64,000 nucleotides of DNA from Auanema rhodensis. Taxonomy: Eukaryota; Nematoda; Chromadorea; Rhabditida; Rhabditidae. Numbering within the stretch: position 1 is the first letter of the stretch; each line of letters starts with the position of its first letter. Made by a program: the position numbers and the translations under genes. The notes below the pieces were generated by a model. The model was not told where the DNA came from, did not search any database, and saw nothing but the letters and a program-made list of their open reading frames with translations. Location: assembly GCA_964057225.1 (NCBI GenBank), contig OZ059894.1, positions 15,282,476 to 15,346,475 of the forward strand, given 5' to 3'. Positions 51,364 through 63,257 of this stretch are shown in pieces.

Positions 51364-52323
51364 GTATATTAAATATATAAAGATTTTGAAAAAAAAGCAA
51401 AAAACCATAAAATCATCTAACGGTCCAATTAACAACTGACTTCAATAATATACATTTTCATTTTATACATTACAGAGAGAACAAAAATTAGGCTTGTTGA
51501 TGATTTTCTTACGGAGAACAAGCCACTATTATACGACAGATAAGTCAAAAAAGAATTACTCAAGCATGATTTGATGTTTTAATCGTTCGTTTCTCAAATG
51601 AAGCAGCAAGTTGGCTCTAGTCTTGAAGCATAATGAAACCTATCTCAAATGAACTTATTCTGAATCTTAATATCCATTTAAACTTAGACTAATACAAACA
51701 AAAGAATTTATTAATTGAAAACAGAACAAAATTTTGAAAGAAAAATTTAAATGACGAATCAATTTCATGAGACAATTTAGCATCTCGAGCACTATATTGA
51801 ATCTTTTTAAGCTTTTAATTTGCTCTGTTTTAAAACGAAAGATAAAGTTTAGTCTTTAATTAGGAAGGCAAAAGATTAATGAAGAAGTGTCAGTGAAAAT
51901 TTATATGAAATTGTTTTTTCTATGTTTATAACAAAAAAAAAGAAAAACTTTGATAACAAATGATGTAAATAATTTCAAAACTGATGTTCAGGTATATATG
52001 ATAACTTGTATTTTTGATATTTGTAGTTAAGATATCAACAGAAGCTGATTATTTTACTCATTATTTCAATATCATTTTATTTTTTCTTTATTAAATAAAT
52101 AAAAGTACAGAATTCTTAATTAAAATAAATAAACTCTTCTTTTTTCAAAAAACTTAAATAGTAAATTGGATAACAGGTGTATACAAAATAGAATTATAAG
52201 AAAAATTTGCAGAGAATATTTCGATTTTTACAAAAAAATTATTCTAAAAAAATAGATTATTAAAAAAAAAGTATAACAAAGCAAACTAACAAGAATAGCA
52301 CGAATAGCCCAAGCCATCCTCCT

Positions 52324-52333
52324 CCCCCCCCCC
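52324..52333. repeat. Poly-C tract (C10)
   Basis: Ten consecutive C within CCTCC...TTCC; the third long G/C homopolymer of the desert. Confidence 0.85.
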
Positions 52334-52519
52334 TTCCAACATATTTATGCTTTGTGGTCGTAACCATGTTTTTGAATGCAACCGATTGAATAAAGGCAAT
52401 CAGTAAGGAAGAAGTTGCCTGATTGAATAGAAAAGAAGGAACACACAAGAAGAGAAAAAGAAGAACTGGGAGCAGACATTGAAGGAGAACGAAGGAAAGA
52501 ACAAGAGATAGACAGAGAT

Positions 52520-52523
<4 letters not shown>

Positions 52524-52561
<38 letters not shown>
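52524..52561. repeat. (GA)n microsatellite
   Basis: About 19 GA units preceded by GACAGAGATA repeats. It creates long Leu/Ser-rich frames on the minus strand that should not be annotated. Confidence 0.95.
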
Positions 52562-52564
<3 letters not shown>

Positions 52565-52721
52565 TATGTGGAGAGTTGACGAAGTATGAGAAGAGGGATA
52601 TGTAAGGACCAAAATTTACAAGAAGCATAAGATGATTTAACAAATAAAGAATAAATAAGAGACGAACAGTGAATCTTCTTTTCAAAAATTTGTATCCTCT
52701 TTATCTCTTTCACATTTACAC

Positions 52722-52774
52722 TCCTACTTCCCTCTACTTCCACCTACTTCCTTCTAGTTCTACTTCCCTCTAGT
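52722..52774. repeat. Degenerate CTACTTCC minisatellite
   Basis: Five imperfect copies of a CTACTTCC-like unit leading into a CT-rich tract that runs to about 52880. Confidence 0.7.
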
Positions 52775-55127
52775 TTTCTCTCTCTCTCTTTATCCCCCTT
52801 TCTCTCCTTTTCTCTCTTTTTTTCTCTATCTCTTTTTCTCTTTTTCTTCCCCTCTCTCTTCCTCTCGCTTATTCTTTTTCGTCTTGTTCACTCTTTTAAC
52901 AATCTGTACAAAAAGAAAACAATGCAAAAAACCAAAATCGGTTTTTTTCGTTGAGCTGCTACTGCATAGCCACATTTTCACCCAAAAATAAATAATATCA
53001 GAATAAGTTAGAGAAACAACTACCAGTTCGACCAACATAAGCAACATAATAATATCATATTATAGATTTAGATCATTACTGAACTCATGTGATAAGGGTA
53101 GAAATCTTGTATTCGCTCAAGAACAACAATAATTTCAAAAAATTTCTCTTACAAACTAGCATTGGATGGATCGCTGACGAGTAACACGGATGAGCGACAA
53201 ACGACGGCTTCTCTGCGTATGGGTGTGTGTGCATGTGAGAGGGAGAGGGAAAAAGAGAGCTTGAGAGAAGCCTCACACTCATTCGGTCCACAACCGAAAT
53301 CAATAAATTTCGTAGAAGTTTTCATATAAGTGGAAACATATTACTCTTTCTTTGGATTAGGATCTTGAATGGTTTGAATAAATATTTGAAAGATTGTGAA
53401 AAAAAATTGAACTAGAAGTAAATGTTAAATGTTGCTAAGAGGAGGGAACCAATTTGCCATGCTTTTCCTCAGCAATTTACTCAAATAGATACACCTATGG
53501 TTTCTCAATATTTTCCTTAGAAACGTTATAAAATCACTTTGACTGTTTTATATGTTCTCCATCTTAAGCTTATTCGCTTGGTTTTCCCTTCATTTTTTCT
53601 TTTTTCAACCTCTTTTTGGGTTCTCTCTGACTAACTTCGAAGCTCTTATTCTTCTCTTCTACTCGTTTTCTTTCTCTTTTCTGAATCATAGGTCGTAAAT
53701 ATATTTATTGCCCCTGAAGTTTGTCGATTTGGAGCTCCAAAAACAAAAGTCAGTCTTTACATGGCATCCCAAGAGGTTTAGTCTCAGATGTTTTCGCGTG
53801 ACCAAATCGCCAATATGAAGCCGATATCTGAAGCTGAAGTTACTTCGATTCAGACCTACGCGACTTGTCACGGAAAGCTGTCGTTGTGGCCGACCTTTTT
53901 TCAGAAGGCAGAAACTCTTATATTCTCTGAAGATGCAAGTTTGGGAAAGGAAAGGGAAGGAAGAACAGCTTTACTTATGCAATCGCTTTCCAAGTAGTCA
54001 TGTGGAAATCTGGAGGAAGTTTTTCGGCTTTTAAATTCGAATTTCGAATATTAAGGTTGCAACCAGTAACTTTTCATTGAATAGGCTGAAAATTAAGATT
54101 TTTTTCAAACAGTAGCATCATTTTCTAGCTGATTCTGACTTGGGCAAACATCAAAAATACAAATAATATGATATCTTTCAATTAAAATTGAAAAATCAAA
54201 AAAAAAAACATAAATATTATATAAAGGAACTTCACTATATGACGTCATGTGTAAATATGAAAGAAGAAAAATAGATAATTATTACTAAAAAATATAAAAA
54301 AACATTATAATTCGTTATGAAAATAATATTTTTTTAATATTGGCCACATAATTGATCAATCATATCAGTTTAAACTTTTTTTATAACTTGCACAATACGT
54401 GTTTGAATTTTTTTTCTTTAAATCGTCAGACAGATATGTATGAAGGGAATTTTTTTCAATTTATTACAATTATATATCTTGTATGACAGAAATAATTATT
54501 CATAATATATACAAATCTAAAATAATCAGTAAATGAACAGGAATAACTTGCTGACGAACAACATATAAGCATCTAAAATACCGTCGTTGAACATTAGGTC
54601 TCGTCCGGAAACGGGAAGTTCGGTCAGATAAATCAGAAATCGTAAACAAGATCCAAATACAATGAATGTACTGGTTATTGTGTTTTAATTCTCTAGAGCA
54701 AAAAAAAATGTTTGGCTCTGAAAATGCCGTCGATTTCGATGATATGTAAAATATTGGAAAAGCAAAAGATTTATGAGATGTGATTCAAACATTTAATACA
54801 TAAATTAAAGTTTTCTTTGTTTATAGAAGAATTTTAACTATATTCTAGTATAAAACTATTTGATTTTTATAACATTAGAAATTTTATATAAGATTTTTCA
54901 TATTTTTTTTATAAAATTTTGAAAACAAAATCTATTTTCATTACATATTATTATTAATATTAATATATTGTTATATAGTATATATTCACAGTTATATATA
55001 TAAATACATAATTAAACATAAATATAACATTAGAAAGCTATATAATATAAAAGAATTTGTAACATAACTGAATATAATGACACCATTTTAAGATTTAAGG
55101 CTAAAAATATATTCAAAGGTTAATAAT

Positions 55128-55131
<4 letters not shown>

Positions 55132-55167
<36 letters not shown>

Positions 55168-55168
55168 A
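55132..55168. repeat. (GA)n microsatellite
   Basis: About 18 GA units with one GGG interruption, followed by a TA run at about 55181-55202. It lies about 400 bp past the G-alpha stop codon. Confidence 0.95.
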
Positions 55169-55573
55169 ATTTTTTTGTGAAATATATATATATATATATA
55201 TTAAAAAAATTTTTGGATATAAATAATATTTTTATTGACCCATTCAAATGAATTTATGTTTATATGCACATTCATGCATACATCTGAATTCATATGAGTT
55301 CGTATATGAGCTTTTCAAACTTAAATATGACCAGGTAAAAGCCTAAATGCAAAACAAATAGTAAAAAAGGAGAAAAAAAAATAAGAGAATTGAAAAAGAC
55401 ACAAACGTTACATACATCTGTAAGATTAAGAGAGATGATGAATATAAGAAGAAATGGTGTATCACATATAATTTCACATAATAATGGGTTTATCATATCT
55501 CTTGAAGCTTATGATTTTATGGTAAAAACAGTAAACAGATTAACAAATTATAACAATAAATATTTTTTTTCAA

Positions 55574-57428
55574 CTACAACATTCCTGTGTCTTTCATATT
55601 TTCTTGAATTATAGTATCAATGACACTATTAATAACTACAATTACTTGATCCGTGTCGGTAGCACAAGTTTCATGAACATAACTATAAAATAATTGTTTT
55701 TATTTTATTTATAAGATTTGAAAAAAACAAATATATGTATATATGACTATATTTGTTTTGAAATTATATATGTTACATTCGCTTTTTTTATACATATTTA
55801 CGTTTTTAAAAAAAGAGGAGAATGATCGTCAAAAGAACATTCCCCTGAGAAACACAGAGCAAAGGAAAAACGAGAAAACTTACGGTTTTCGACCATTTTT
55901 TACATTTGTCACAAATCGTCGTCGAATGTATTTAACAGCAGCATTATACTCGTTTTCTCCTTCAAATAAGCTAACTATATAGTATATATATTAAACACTT
56001 AATACCTGTATAAGACGAAAAACATATATTAAGAGGAACTTGTTCAATTTTTTTCTCAAATAAATCTTTTTTATTCAAAAAAAGTATAATTGAGCAATCA
56101 GTAAAGTATTGACTATTAGCAATACCAGAAAACAAATCAATAGCTTCTATTAAACGATTCTAAAAAATTATTTTTCAAGTTTTATATTAAAAATTATAAT
56201 AATTAGTATCAATATATAATATAAATATTTTAATATTTCTTACCGAACTATTATCCTCTTTTATAACTCTATCATATTCTGATATTGCTGCTATGTATAT
56301 AATAGCATTACAGTCATCAAAGCAATGAATCCATTTTCGACGTTCAGATCGTTGACCACCAACATCAAATACTCTACAAATTATTTATATCAAGCTTAAT
56401 TATATAATAAAATACATATTTCAAAATTTAACTTTAATTTAATTTCTATGAAATGAAAACATACTCAAAATTTATGCTACGAAATGTGAACATAAATTTG
56501 ACGACTCCGGTGGTTGGTACTCTCGTATGCAAGATATCTTGCACAGTTGGCATGTAGTCTTTAGCTGCTAATCGCTCAATATTGTCGAAAAAGCTAGAAT
56601 AATAGTAAGATTATATGAAGAAGTAATTAAGAAAAAATGAATTTCTAGTTTTTATAGTGAGATTTGGGTTAATTGCTAAATATTGAAAATACATACTAGC
56701 CAGCTGATTCTGTCATATGAACTTCATGACGATATTCAAATGCAGATTTAACTCCTGGATCATCCCACAGTTTAATCAAAGCATTCTTAAGTTCAGAACT
56801 GATTTCAAGTATTTCTTCTTCTTGTAGTTTACGAACTAATCGACCATGAGACTAAAAAAAAAATTTTTTATGTGAAATACATAGACATACTTATGTATAT
56901 GTACAGTCATGTGTGATGAAAGTCAGACACCCCTATGTTAGAGGAAAACCTCCCACTATTTTTTTCCATTTTTTTGTAGTTTGTTTCAAATGATATACGG
57001 GTTTCTAAGAGGTGTCCGACTTTCATCACACATGATTGTATGTAGTTTTTAAAAAAGAAAAGAAAATTGTATTACTTCTAAAGAAGGATTGAGAGGAATA
57101 CGTTTTTCATCCAATAACACAAGTATACTAGCAAGATTTTGAACAAGATTCGAAAATATGACACTTCGTTTTTCCATTAGCTCATTATCGGTGAAACCGT
57201 TATGATGTAAATATCTGATAATAATAAAGAAAGTGAATAATTTACAAATTATTATGAAAGCTCTTACTTCATCTGTTTGAGACAAGTACTTTTTCCACTT
57301 TCTCCTGGTCCCAATAATAATAATTTTTGACGTAAATCGTTTTTCGGAGCTAGTTCTTTGTCAATTTTCTTTGATACCTCATTCTGATGCCGTCTTTCTT
57401 TCAACTCAGTAGATTCACACGACCCCAT
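55574..57428 (-). CDS. Heterotrimeric G-protein alpha subunit (GPA-type)
   Basis: A 356-aa GTPase that couples membrane receptors to effectors at the inner plasma membrane. Eight exons; the first three are 57268-57428, 57076-57214 and 56697-56851, and the last ends at 55574. The start MGSCES carries both an N-myristoylation consensus (Gly2, Ser6) and a palmitoylatable Cys4. All nucleotide-binding boxes are present: GPGESGKST (P-loop, about 40-48), the switch I arginine in TRVPTTG, DVGGQ (switch II), NKKD (guanine specificity) and TCATDT. The C-terminus is KDTGML; it lacks the Cys at -4 found in Gi/Go, so pertussis-type ADP-ribosylation is not expected. Divergence in switch I and the C-terminus suggests one of the nematode-specific, often chemosensory, GPA subunits. 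An acceptor (CTACAG) ends 3 nt before the ATG. Intron 2 carries a MITE. Confidence 0.95.
56902..57040. mobile_element. Tc1/mariner-like MITE in G-alpha intron 2
   Basis: A 139-bp element with near-perfect terminal inverted repeats of about 30 bp. The left end starts TACAGTCATGTGTGATGAAA; the right end is its reverse complement with two or three mismatches (for example CAAT for CAGT, GGAC for AGAC). TA dinucleotides sit at both outer edges, the expected mariner target. The 80-bp interior is non-coding and AT-rich, so it is a non-autonomous derivative. It fills more than half of the 224-bp intron (56852-57075), while neighbouring introns are 50-115 bp. No transposase or second copy was seen in the window. 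Confidence 0.8.
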
Positions 57429-60303
57429 GTTCTGTAGAATATAATATGATTTTTGATAAATAGATAGATATATTCACATATTTAATAACTAAACAAATTA
57501 TTTCTGCATGAAAAAGCACAAATAAACCAAATGAGGACAGAAACCAAATGAACAACTACGAATGCAAATGGTAATATGGAGGATTGCACAATCTTATCTA
57601 TGTTCAAACTATGTGAAGGAAAATTAGAAATCACGAAAATTTATAGAAATTCCGGATATCCGTAATACTATTGGCAATAATTTGAATAAAATTTCATAAT
57701 TCATAGATTATACATTCGCAAAATATCATATAAACGTTTAACAAACTCAGTTTTGGTTTCTCCAGAAGTAACAATGTATTCAGAATTAGAATATGTTTAA
57801 ATAAATTCAGAACCTAAAAAGTACTTTAACAAAAAAAAAATTAAACCAATTTGGATTCTAATTATAAAATTGAAGTTATTATATTGAAGCATATTACATA
57901 TTTACATATATATGACGATAATTGTTTATTTTATATTCATTTCATTACACTTCACTAGTTTTTTTAACTATAATTTATAAAAAAATAATATATAGTATAT
58001 ATAAAAATATTTTATCAATTTATATCAAAATATCAACTTTTATGTTTCAAATATTTTATTTTAACAAATAGAAAGTAAGGGAGAGAAATCATTCAATTGG
58101 TTTGTTCAATGAAAATTATTCCTCTGTTAAATATAATTGATAGGAAATTTGGTTGGTGTTAGAGAGAGAGAGAAACAAATTGAGAGGGAGAAAGAGAAAG
58201 ATAGAGAATAGCATAAGCTCACCATCTATTTAGAAAATATTCCAGCAGATACATATATAAGCAAAATGAAATAAATTTGAGTTTATTCTTTATGTACAAT
58301 AAAGAAAAAATGAGTTTTTTTTATATTTCAAACCTATATAGTTATTTGATATTTTATTTTCAAAAGTATAGACTTTTATTTTTAAAAATAATTATTAAAG
58401 GTTAGAGTTAAATTAGATGGTTATGTATGAAATATGAAAATTATCAATATACGTATTAAACCTTATAAGGTTCATTATTTTTTTATTTTGAAATTTTAAA
58501 AAAGATTTTAAAATAAAAGAAATATGAATACACAGCATAGTATAAGATAAATTGAAAAGTTTAACCTTTTATGTTGTTTAATTGTCATTTTAATCTCCAT
58601 ATATGTATGATCAAATGGTAACCTTTTTAATTATTTGTGTGGGCAGCAGAATCAAAAAAAAACTGATGGAGAATTAGAAATTTTTGTTTTTTTGAATATA
58701 AAGCATTACGTGTGAAAGAAAACAATATTAAAAGATTATGATTGATAAAAAAGAATAAAAAAGAAAATTCTTAATTATTAATTAAATACAACACAATTTT
58801 TCAGAAAAAGCTGAATATTTTTAATTTCAATGAGGTGTTAAAATAAAGATAAAAATATTCGTTAAGATAGACAGAAAACTAAACCGATGATACTTTCATG
58901 TACAATAAGCTTTTTGAAGCTTAGAAAGGTTATATTCGTGAAATAAAGTAGAAAACGTATAAAAACAATAAATTTTGTTAAATTTTGTTGGAATTTTATC
59001 ATAAAAAGTTTGAAACTTTGATTAGAAACTGTGAGCGACAATCGGGTTACCAAGGAGACTCCTAGTTTCATATAAAGATTGATAACGAATAATTTAGATT
59101 GTCTTATATAGATGGTTCAATATAAGTACATGGTTCATGAGAACTTTAAATACAAACTGTTGTCCAGAGTTCATCATTACTTCTAACTTATCTAAAATTA
59201 CGTTAAATTATAAAAAAAGTGGAAACGAGAATAATATTGAGCCTGCTCCACCACAAGCTTTACAAGTCGGAAAGCAGGTAAGAGAATAAATGCTGTGAAA
59301 TGCTGCCATAATAGGTTTATTTGTAATTTTTTAAATGAGTTTGAAATAGAAAAAACAACTTTTTTAAATCTTTTTTGTTAATAAGATATTTACAAGATAC
59401 AAATAAAATAACTACAACATGTGACAATATATTTTGAAAGTTTCATTTTTGATAAACATCAAGTTTATGAAATTTTACGTTTATCCAACATTTTTACTAT
59501 ATATATATATTTACTATAAAAAAAATGATTAAAATATATATAATTAGACAGGATTATGTAATGTTCATGATTTTCATCTATTTCATCAAAACTTAATGTG
59601 CATATAACTATTATTATTGCTAATATAATAATTCAAAAACTCATATTTTTTAGAAGAAAATATGAAAAAATGATGAAAAGTAATATTGAATATGTGTATA
59701 TATTACAAAAATAAAATTTTTTAAAAAATGATTGTACATAAATGGAAATACAAATATAGAGACATATAGAGAAGTAAGTAAGTATGTATCAAACATTGTA
59801 TATAATCTACTACTAGTAAATATTATAACTAATACTAATCTAATATTGAAAAAAAAATTAAAAATTTTGAAGATTATAACATCTGTAATTAAATATAAAT
59901 TTAACTATATTACGTTATTTGATTTTTTTTATAGTTAATATTCATTCTAGAAGTTTATTTTCATTTTATGAATCTTATGCATACACACGATTAAATAGAA
60001 TATGTGAATGTACATAGTATGTGCCTACATAAAAATTATTAAAAAGTATATTAATTATATTTACCAACTCTTAAAATAGAATATTATATATATATATATA
60101 TATATTTCTTTATTAAACTTTTTCAAAATTATATTTTTGTTTCGAAATGAAAAGAATATCAAGAGAAAACAAATGAGAAAAGTGTGGTAAATCCTGATAA
60201 ATCCAAAATTAGATGGACGCAACGATGACGAGGGAAACTAATTCAAAGATTTTATTAAATAATATATTTATTATTATTAATTCTTTCTGTTAATATTCAA
60301 TGT
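57429..60303. other. Intergenic, upstream of G-alpha and downstream of tyrosinase
   Basis: Very AT-rich with poly-A/T runs, TA runs (about 60085-60104) and a short GA tract at 58160-58200. Two small frames (58862-59071 and 59732-59938) have unremarkable AT-driven translations. No gene is supported. Confidence 0.6.
60251..60272 (-). terminator. Polyadenylation signals of tyrosinase gene
   Basis: Two minus-strand AATAAA hexamers (TTTATT at 60267-60272 and 60251-60256 on the plus strand) lie about 31 and 47 nt beyond the TAA stop, implying a very short 3' UTR. Confidence 0.6.
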
Positions 60304-63257
60304 TTACATAACTGCATTGATAACATTTAAATTTTGTCTATCATTATGAGCAAATTGTTGAGGACGATAAAGGGCATCACGAGGCAACATGTAGAGTGGC
60401 TTTCTGGCAAATTTCACTTGTGGATGAGTATCACCGTATTTATTCATAGAAATTCCTATTGGAAGACGTCCATATCCTCTGAATTGGAGTGGAGCTCCTA
60501 CTCGATATCCATACCTTCTGGTAGTATAGTATCCTCTAACGGTAGTGTATACTGGAGCACGAGTTGTTTGAGCATAATATGGTGATCGGGTAGTAATGTA
60601 GTAAACTGGACGTTGGGTAGTTGTGTAATAATAATTTGGTCTGGTTGTTTGATAAACCGGTGGTCTGGTAGTATACACTGGTGGAGCTTGAGTATAGGTT
60701 GGTGGTGATGCTGGTGGTCCACGACGTGGTCCTCGGATGAAGTCGAGGAACTTCTGGACGATTGGAGTAATGTTATTTAGGAATGGAATTCCAGGAATGT
60801 AGTCTCCCAATGTTTGGAAACCACAAGTAGCAGAGCGAACATTTGTAGTGAGGAGGTAGCAAGAGCTGCAAATCGAAAGGTAATGATGTAAAGCAGTTTC
60901 TTGAACTTACTTGCATGAAACTTTGCAATTTTCTTGCATGTATGTTGGGTTTCGTTGGCATTCTCCGCCGCGGGCCCATGATGGACAGCTGGGATGGAGA
61001 TCGACACAAGCTAGAAGAAAATAAATTTTTAAAATTCGATAAGGAAAAGTAAAACCTGGTCCATTCCAGTTACTTGGTCCAGTACAAATGTTACATGAAG
61101 GTTGACAGTATTCTCTCATGTAGACAGCGTATTCTGGGCGGGCACAGTATCCACTATCTCTCCATACAACACAACAGTAATGAGAGTTCAAACAAGCTGA
61201 ATATATAAACAAGGTTCAAATACAGTTGTTACTATAATTACTGTTTGATGGAGTTCCAGAAGTGGTGGTAGCTCTAGTTGTGGTAGTCGTAGAAGGTGTA
61301 GGTCTTGGAGTAGTGGTAGTAGTTGTGGTAGTAGTTGTAGTTTGAGATTGCTTAAATTGAAGCATTTTATGATTGTACAGTATATCAGAAAACTTACTGC
61401 TTGACAAACTCCATTAACACATACAGAATTGTAACAATTGTCTTCATCTATAATATCATTATTATTTTATTCGACAACTTTCTTTAAACTTACTTCTATT
61501 ATATCCACGGCAGTTACCTCCAAGCATGATTTTTGCAGAGCAACGTGGGTTTCCATGAGATAAGTCACAGAAGAGATATCTAAAAAGAAATTTATATTCT
61601 CGAATAAGTAATATTTTTCATTTTCCAAATAGTTTTAGATGTAACTTACTTGGAGTTACAACCGTTGATATTATTAGCTGCACATGTTGGTCGTGGAGCA
61701 TACGAGAAAAGCTCATCTAAAATAACCTCATTTTCGTAGAATTTCAATGTTTTTAATATATTTTTGTTATTTTTCAACTGTTTCTTCAAGACATACCAGT
61801 GTACATGTTTGTAAGTCCATCAGAATTGGTTAATGGTCCGAAGGGCTGCATTTCACTGTTTCCGTTATGAACAGTGGAGAAGCATCTGGAGTCTGTTTGA
61901 GGATATTGTGTTTGTCTAGCATCTCTTGACTATCATGTGAAATATTTGGTTCAGAATTCCTTCTTATGATGTTACCTGCCAACGGAGTCTCCATTGTTCC
62001 CAGAGATAATCAATGAAAGAGTGATGTTGATAGAAGATAGGATCATTGGTTGATCGAGTAGTTACCAACATGTCACCTTAAACAAATTTTTTTAAACTTT
62101 TCATAAGCAACTTTTCTTACCTCCTACGAAATTGTGAGGATTTCCGTGAGTATATTCTAAAGCAGACCATCCAGCTCTAACTTGGCAACCCTGAAATGAT
62201 TTTCTCAAATCACACGATATAATAAACTATCTACAAACATTAGCTGGAGCAGTAGCAGCTAAAACTTGATTTATATCAGAAGTTCCCATTAATGTATTGA
62301 TTTCAGAATCTGTGAAAAGTGATCCTTGTCCTTGAGAACGAGTAACAATACGAGAATTCTAGAATGTTATGTAAGATATAAATATATAATTAAATATTCC
62401 ACAAACATCAAGAATTCTCCAGTTAGCAAATGCTCCGGTCACAACTTGGTTGTTGTTATTCGTGGATCCCATAAGTTCGTTACTCCACATTACTGATTGC
62501 CGAGGGTTTGGAAGACCGGAATCGAGGGATGAATCCCAGTATGGTATAGCGACATCAAGATCGACAGTACGAAGAGCAAATTCAAGTCTTGAACAAAAAG
62601 CTTAACTATTAAGTTTTTTTTAGCACCTACCGTTTAAGGAATTCTCTGTGCCATGGCAAGAAAGCTGGTCCAGAGTGTGCACCAGGAGAAGTGCGGAACT
62701 CGGAATGAACTCTAGATATACGATCGTATTCACCATTGTTTTTGATAGTCCACATTGCGTTATGATATCTATAAGTAATAAATAACCTATAATTTTCTTC
62801 TATTTCAGGATTAACCTGGTTCTTTCATTATCTGAAAGAGCACGGTATTCTTTTCTATAAGCTCTTTGAACAACTCTTCCATTTACGGAACAAGGATTAC
62901 CAGAACCTACAAGCACAAAATGATGAAATATTTAAATGTGATAATTACCTCCAAGGAATCCACAGAAGCATGAGAGAGTCATACATTGATCCTTGCTTTG
63001 AGGCTGTTGAGGAATAGCAGAGAGACCATTAGCAAAAGTAGCGATAGCTGCTACTTTTGGTTTACCTTCAATACCCTGAATTCAGAAAAGTACAAAGCTA
63101 AATTATAGTTTGTTAATACTGCAGTGTTAGATTTCCAATTTGTAATCTGTTCACAGATAATACGAAGACTGGAAGATGGAGCTGATGCACAGTCTTGAGC
63201 TAGTACCAAGCTTGGTATAGACAGCGCCCATACGAGAGCTACAAGATAAGTTCTCAT
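60304..63257 (-). CDS. Secreted tyrosinase with Thr-rich linker, two ShK domains and Tyr-rich tail
   Basis: A 736-aa extracellular type-3 copper phenol oxidase in 16 exons; the last is 60304-60865. The signal peptide is residues 1-20 (MRTYLVALVWALSIPSLVLA). The CuA site is seen in RYHNAMW and in AHSGPAFLPWHREFL. The CuB site is YTHGNPHNFVGG plus DPIFYQHHSFIDYLW. A Cys-rich segment (about 370-434) follows, then a Thr/Pro-rich mucin-like linker (about 435-469), then two ShK-type six-Cys domains (about 470-516 and 517-553). The final exon encodes a tail with repeated P-V-Y-x-T-T-R units: 15 Tyr within about 69 residues. Tyrosinases oxidise Tyr/DOPA to quinones that cross-link proteins, so a role in cuticle, eggshell or adhesive matrix is likely. 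An acceptor (ATTTTTAG) ends 2 nt before the ATG. The core and ShK domains are secure; the role of the tail is inference. Confidence 0.95.

Larger units (their letters stand above)
40057..55573. other. 15.5-kb gene-poor region upstream of the globin
   Basis: No gene could be supported between the globin start and the 3' end of the G-alpha gene. It is rich in GA/CT microsatellites (40447-40535, 46730-46790, 47270-47320, 50370-50410, 52524-52561, 55132-55168), TA runs and homopolymers. Patches of higher GC occur at about 44960-45050 and 53690-54000. The longest frames are Leu/Ser/Phe-rich translations of CT repeats (for example 46528-46830, 52260-52685) and are artefacts. Distal globin regulation, outrons, or unrecognised non-coding RNAs are possible. 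Confidence 0.55.

Noticed and set aside
60334-60722. Plus-strand frame 60334-60585 and a His/Gln-rich minus-strand frame 60498-60722
   Set aside because: Both are shadows of the repetitive Tyr/Thr-rich last exon of the tyrosinase in other frames.
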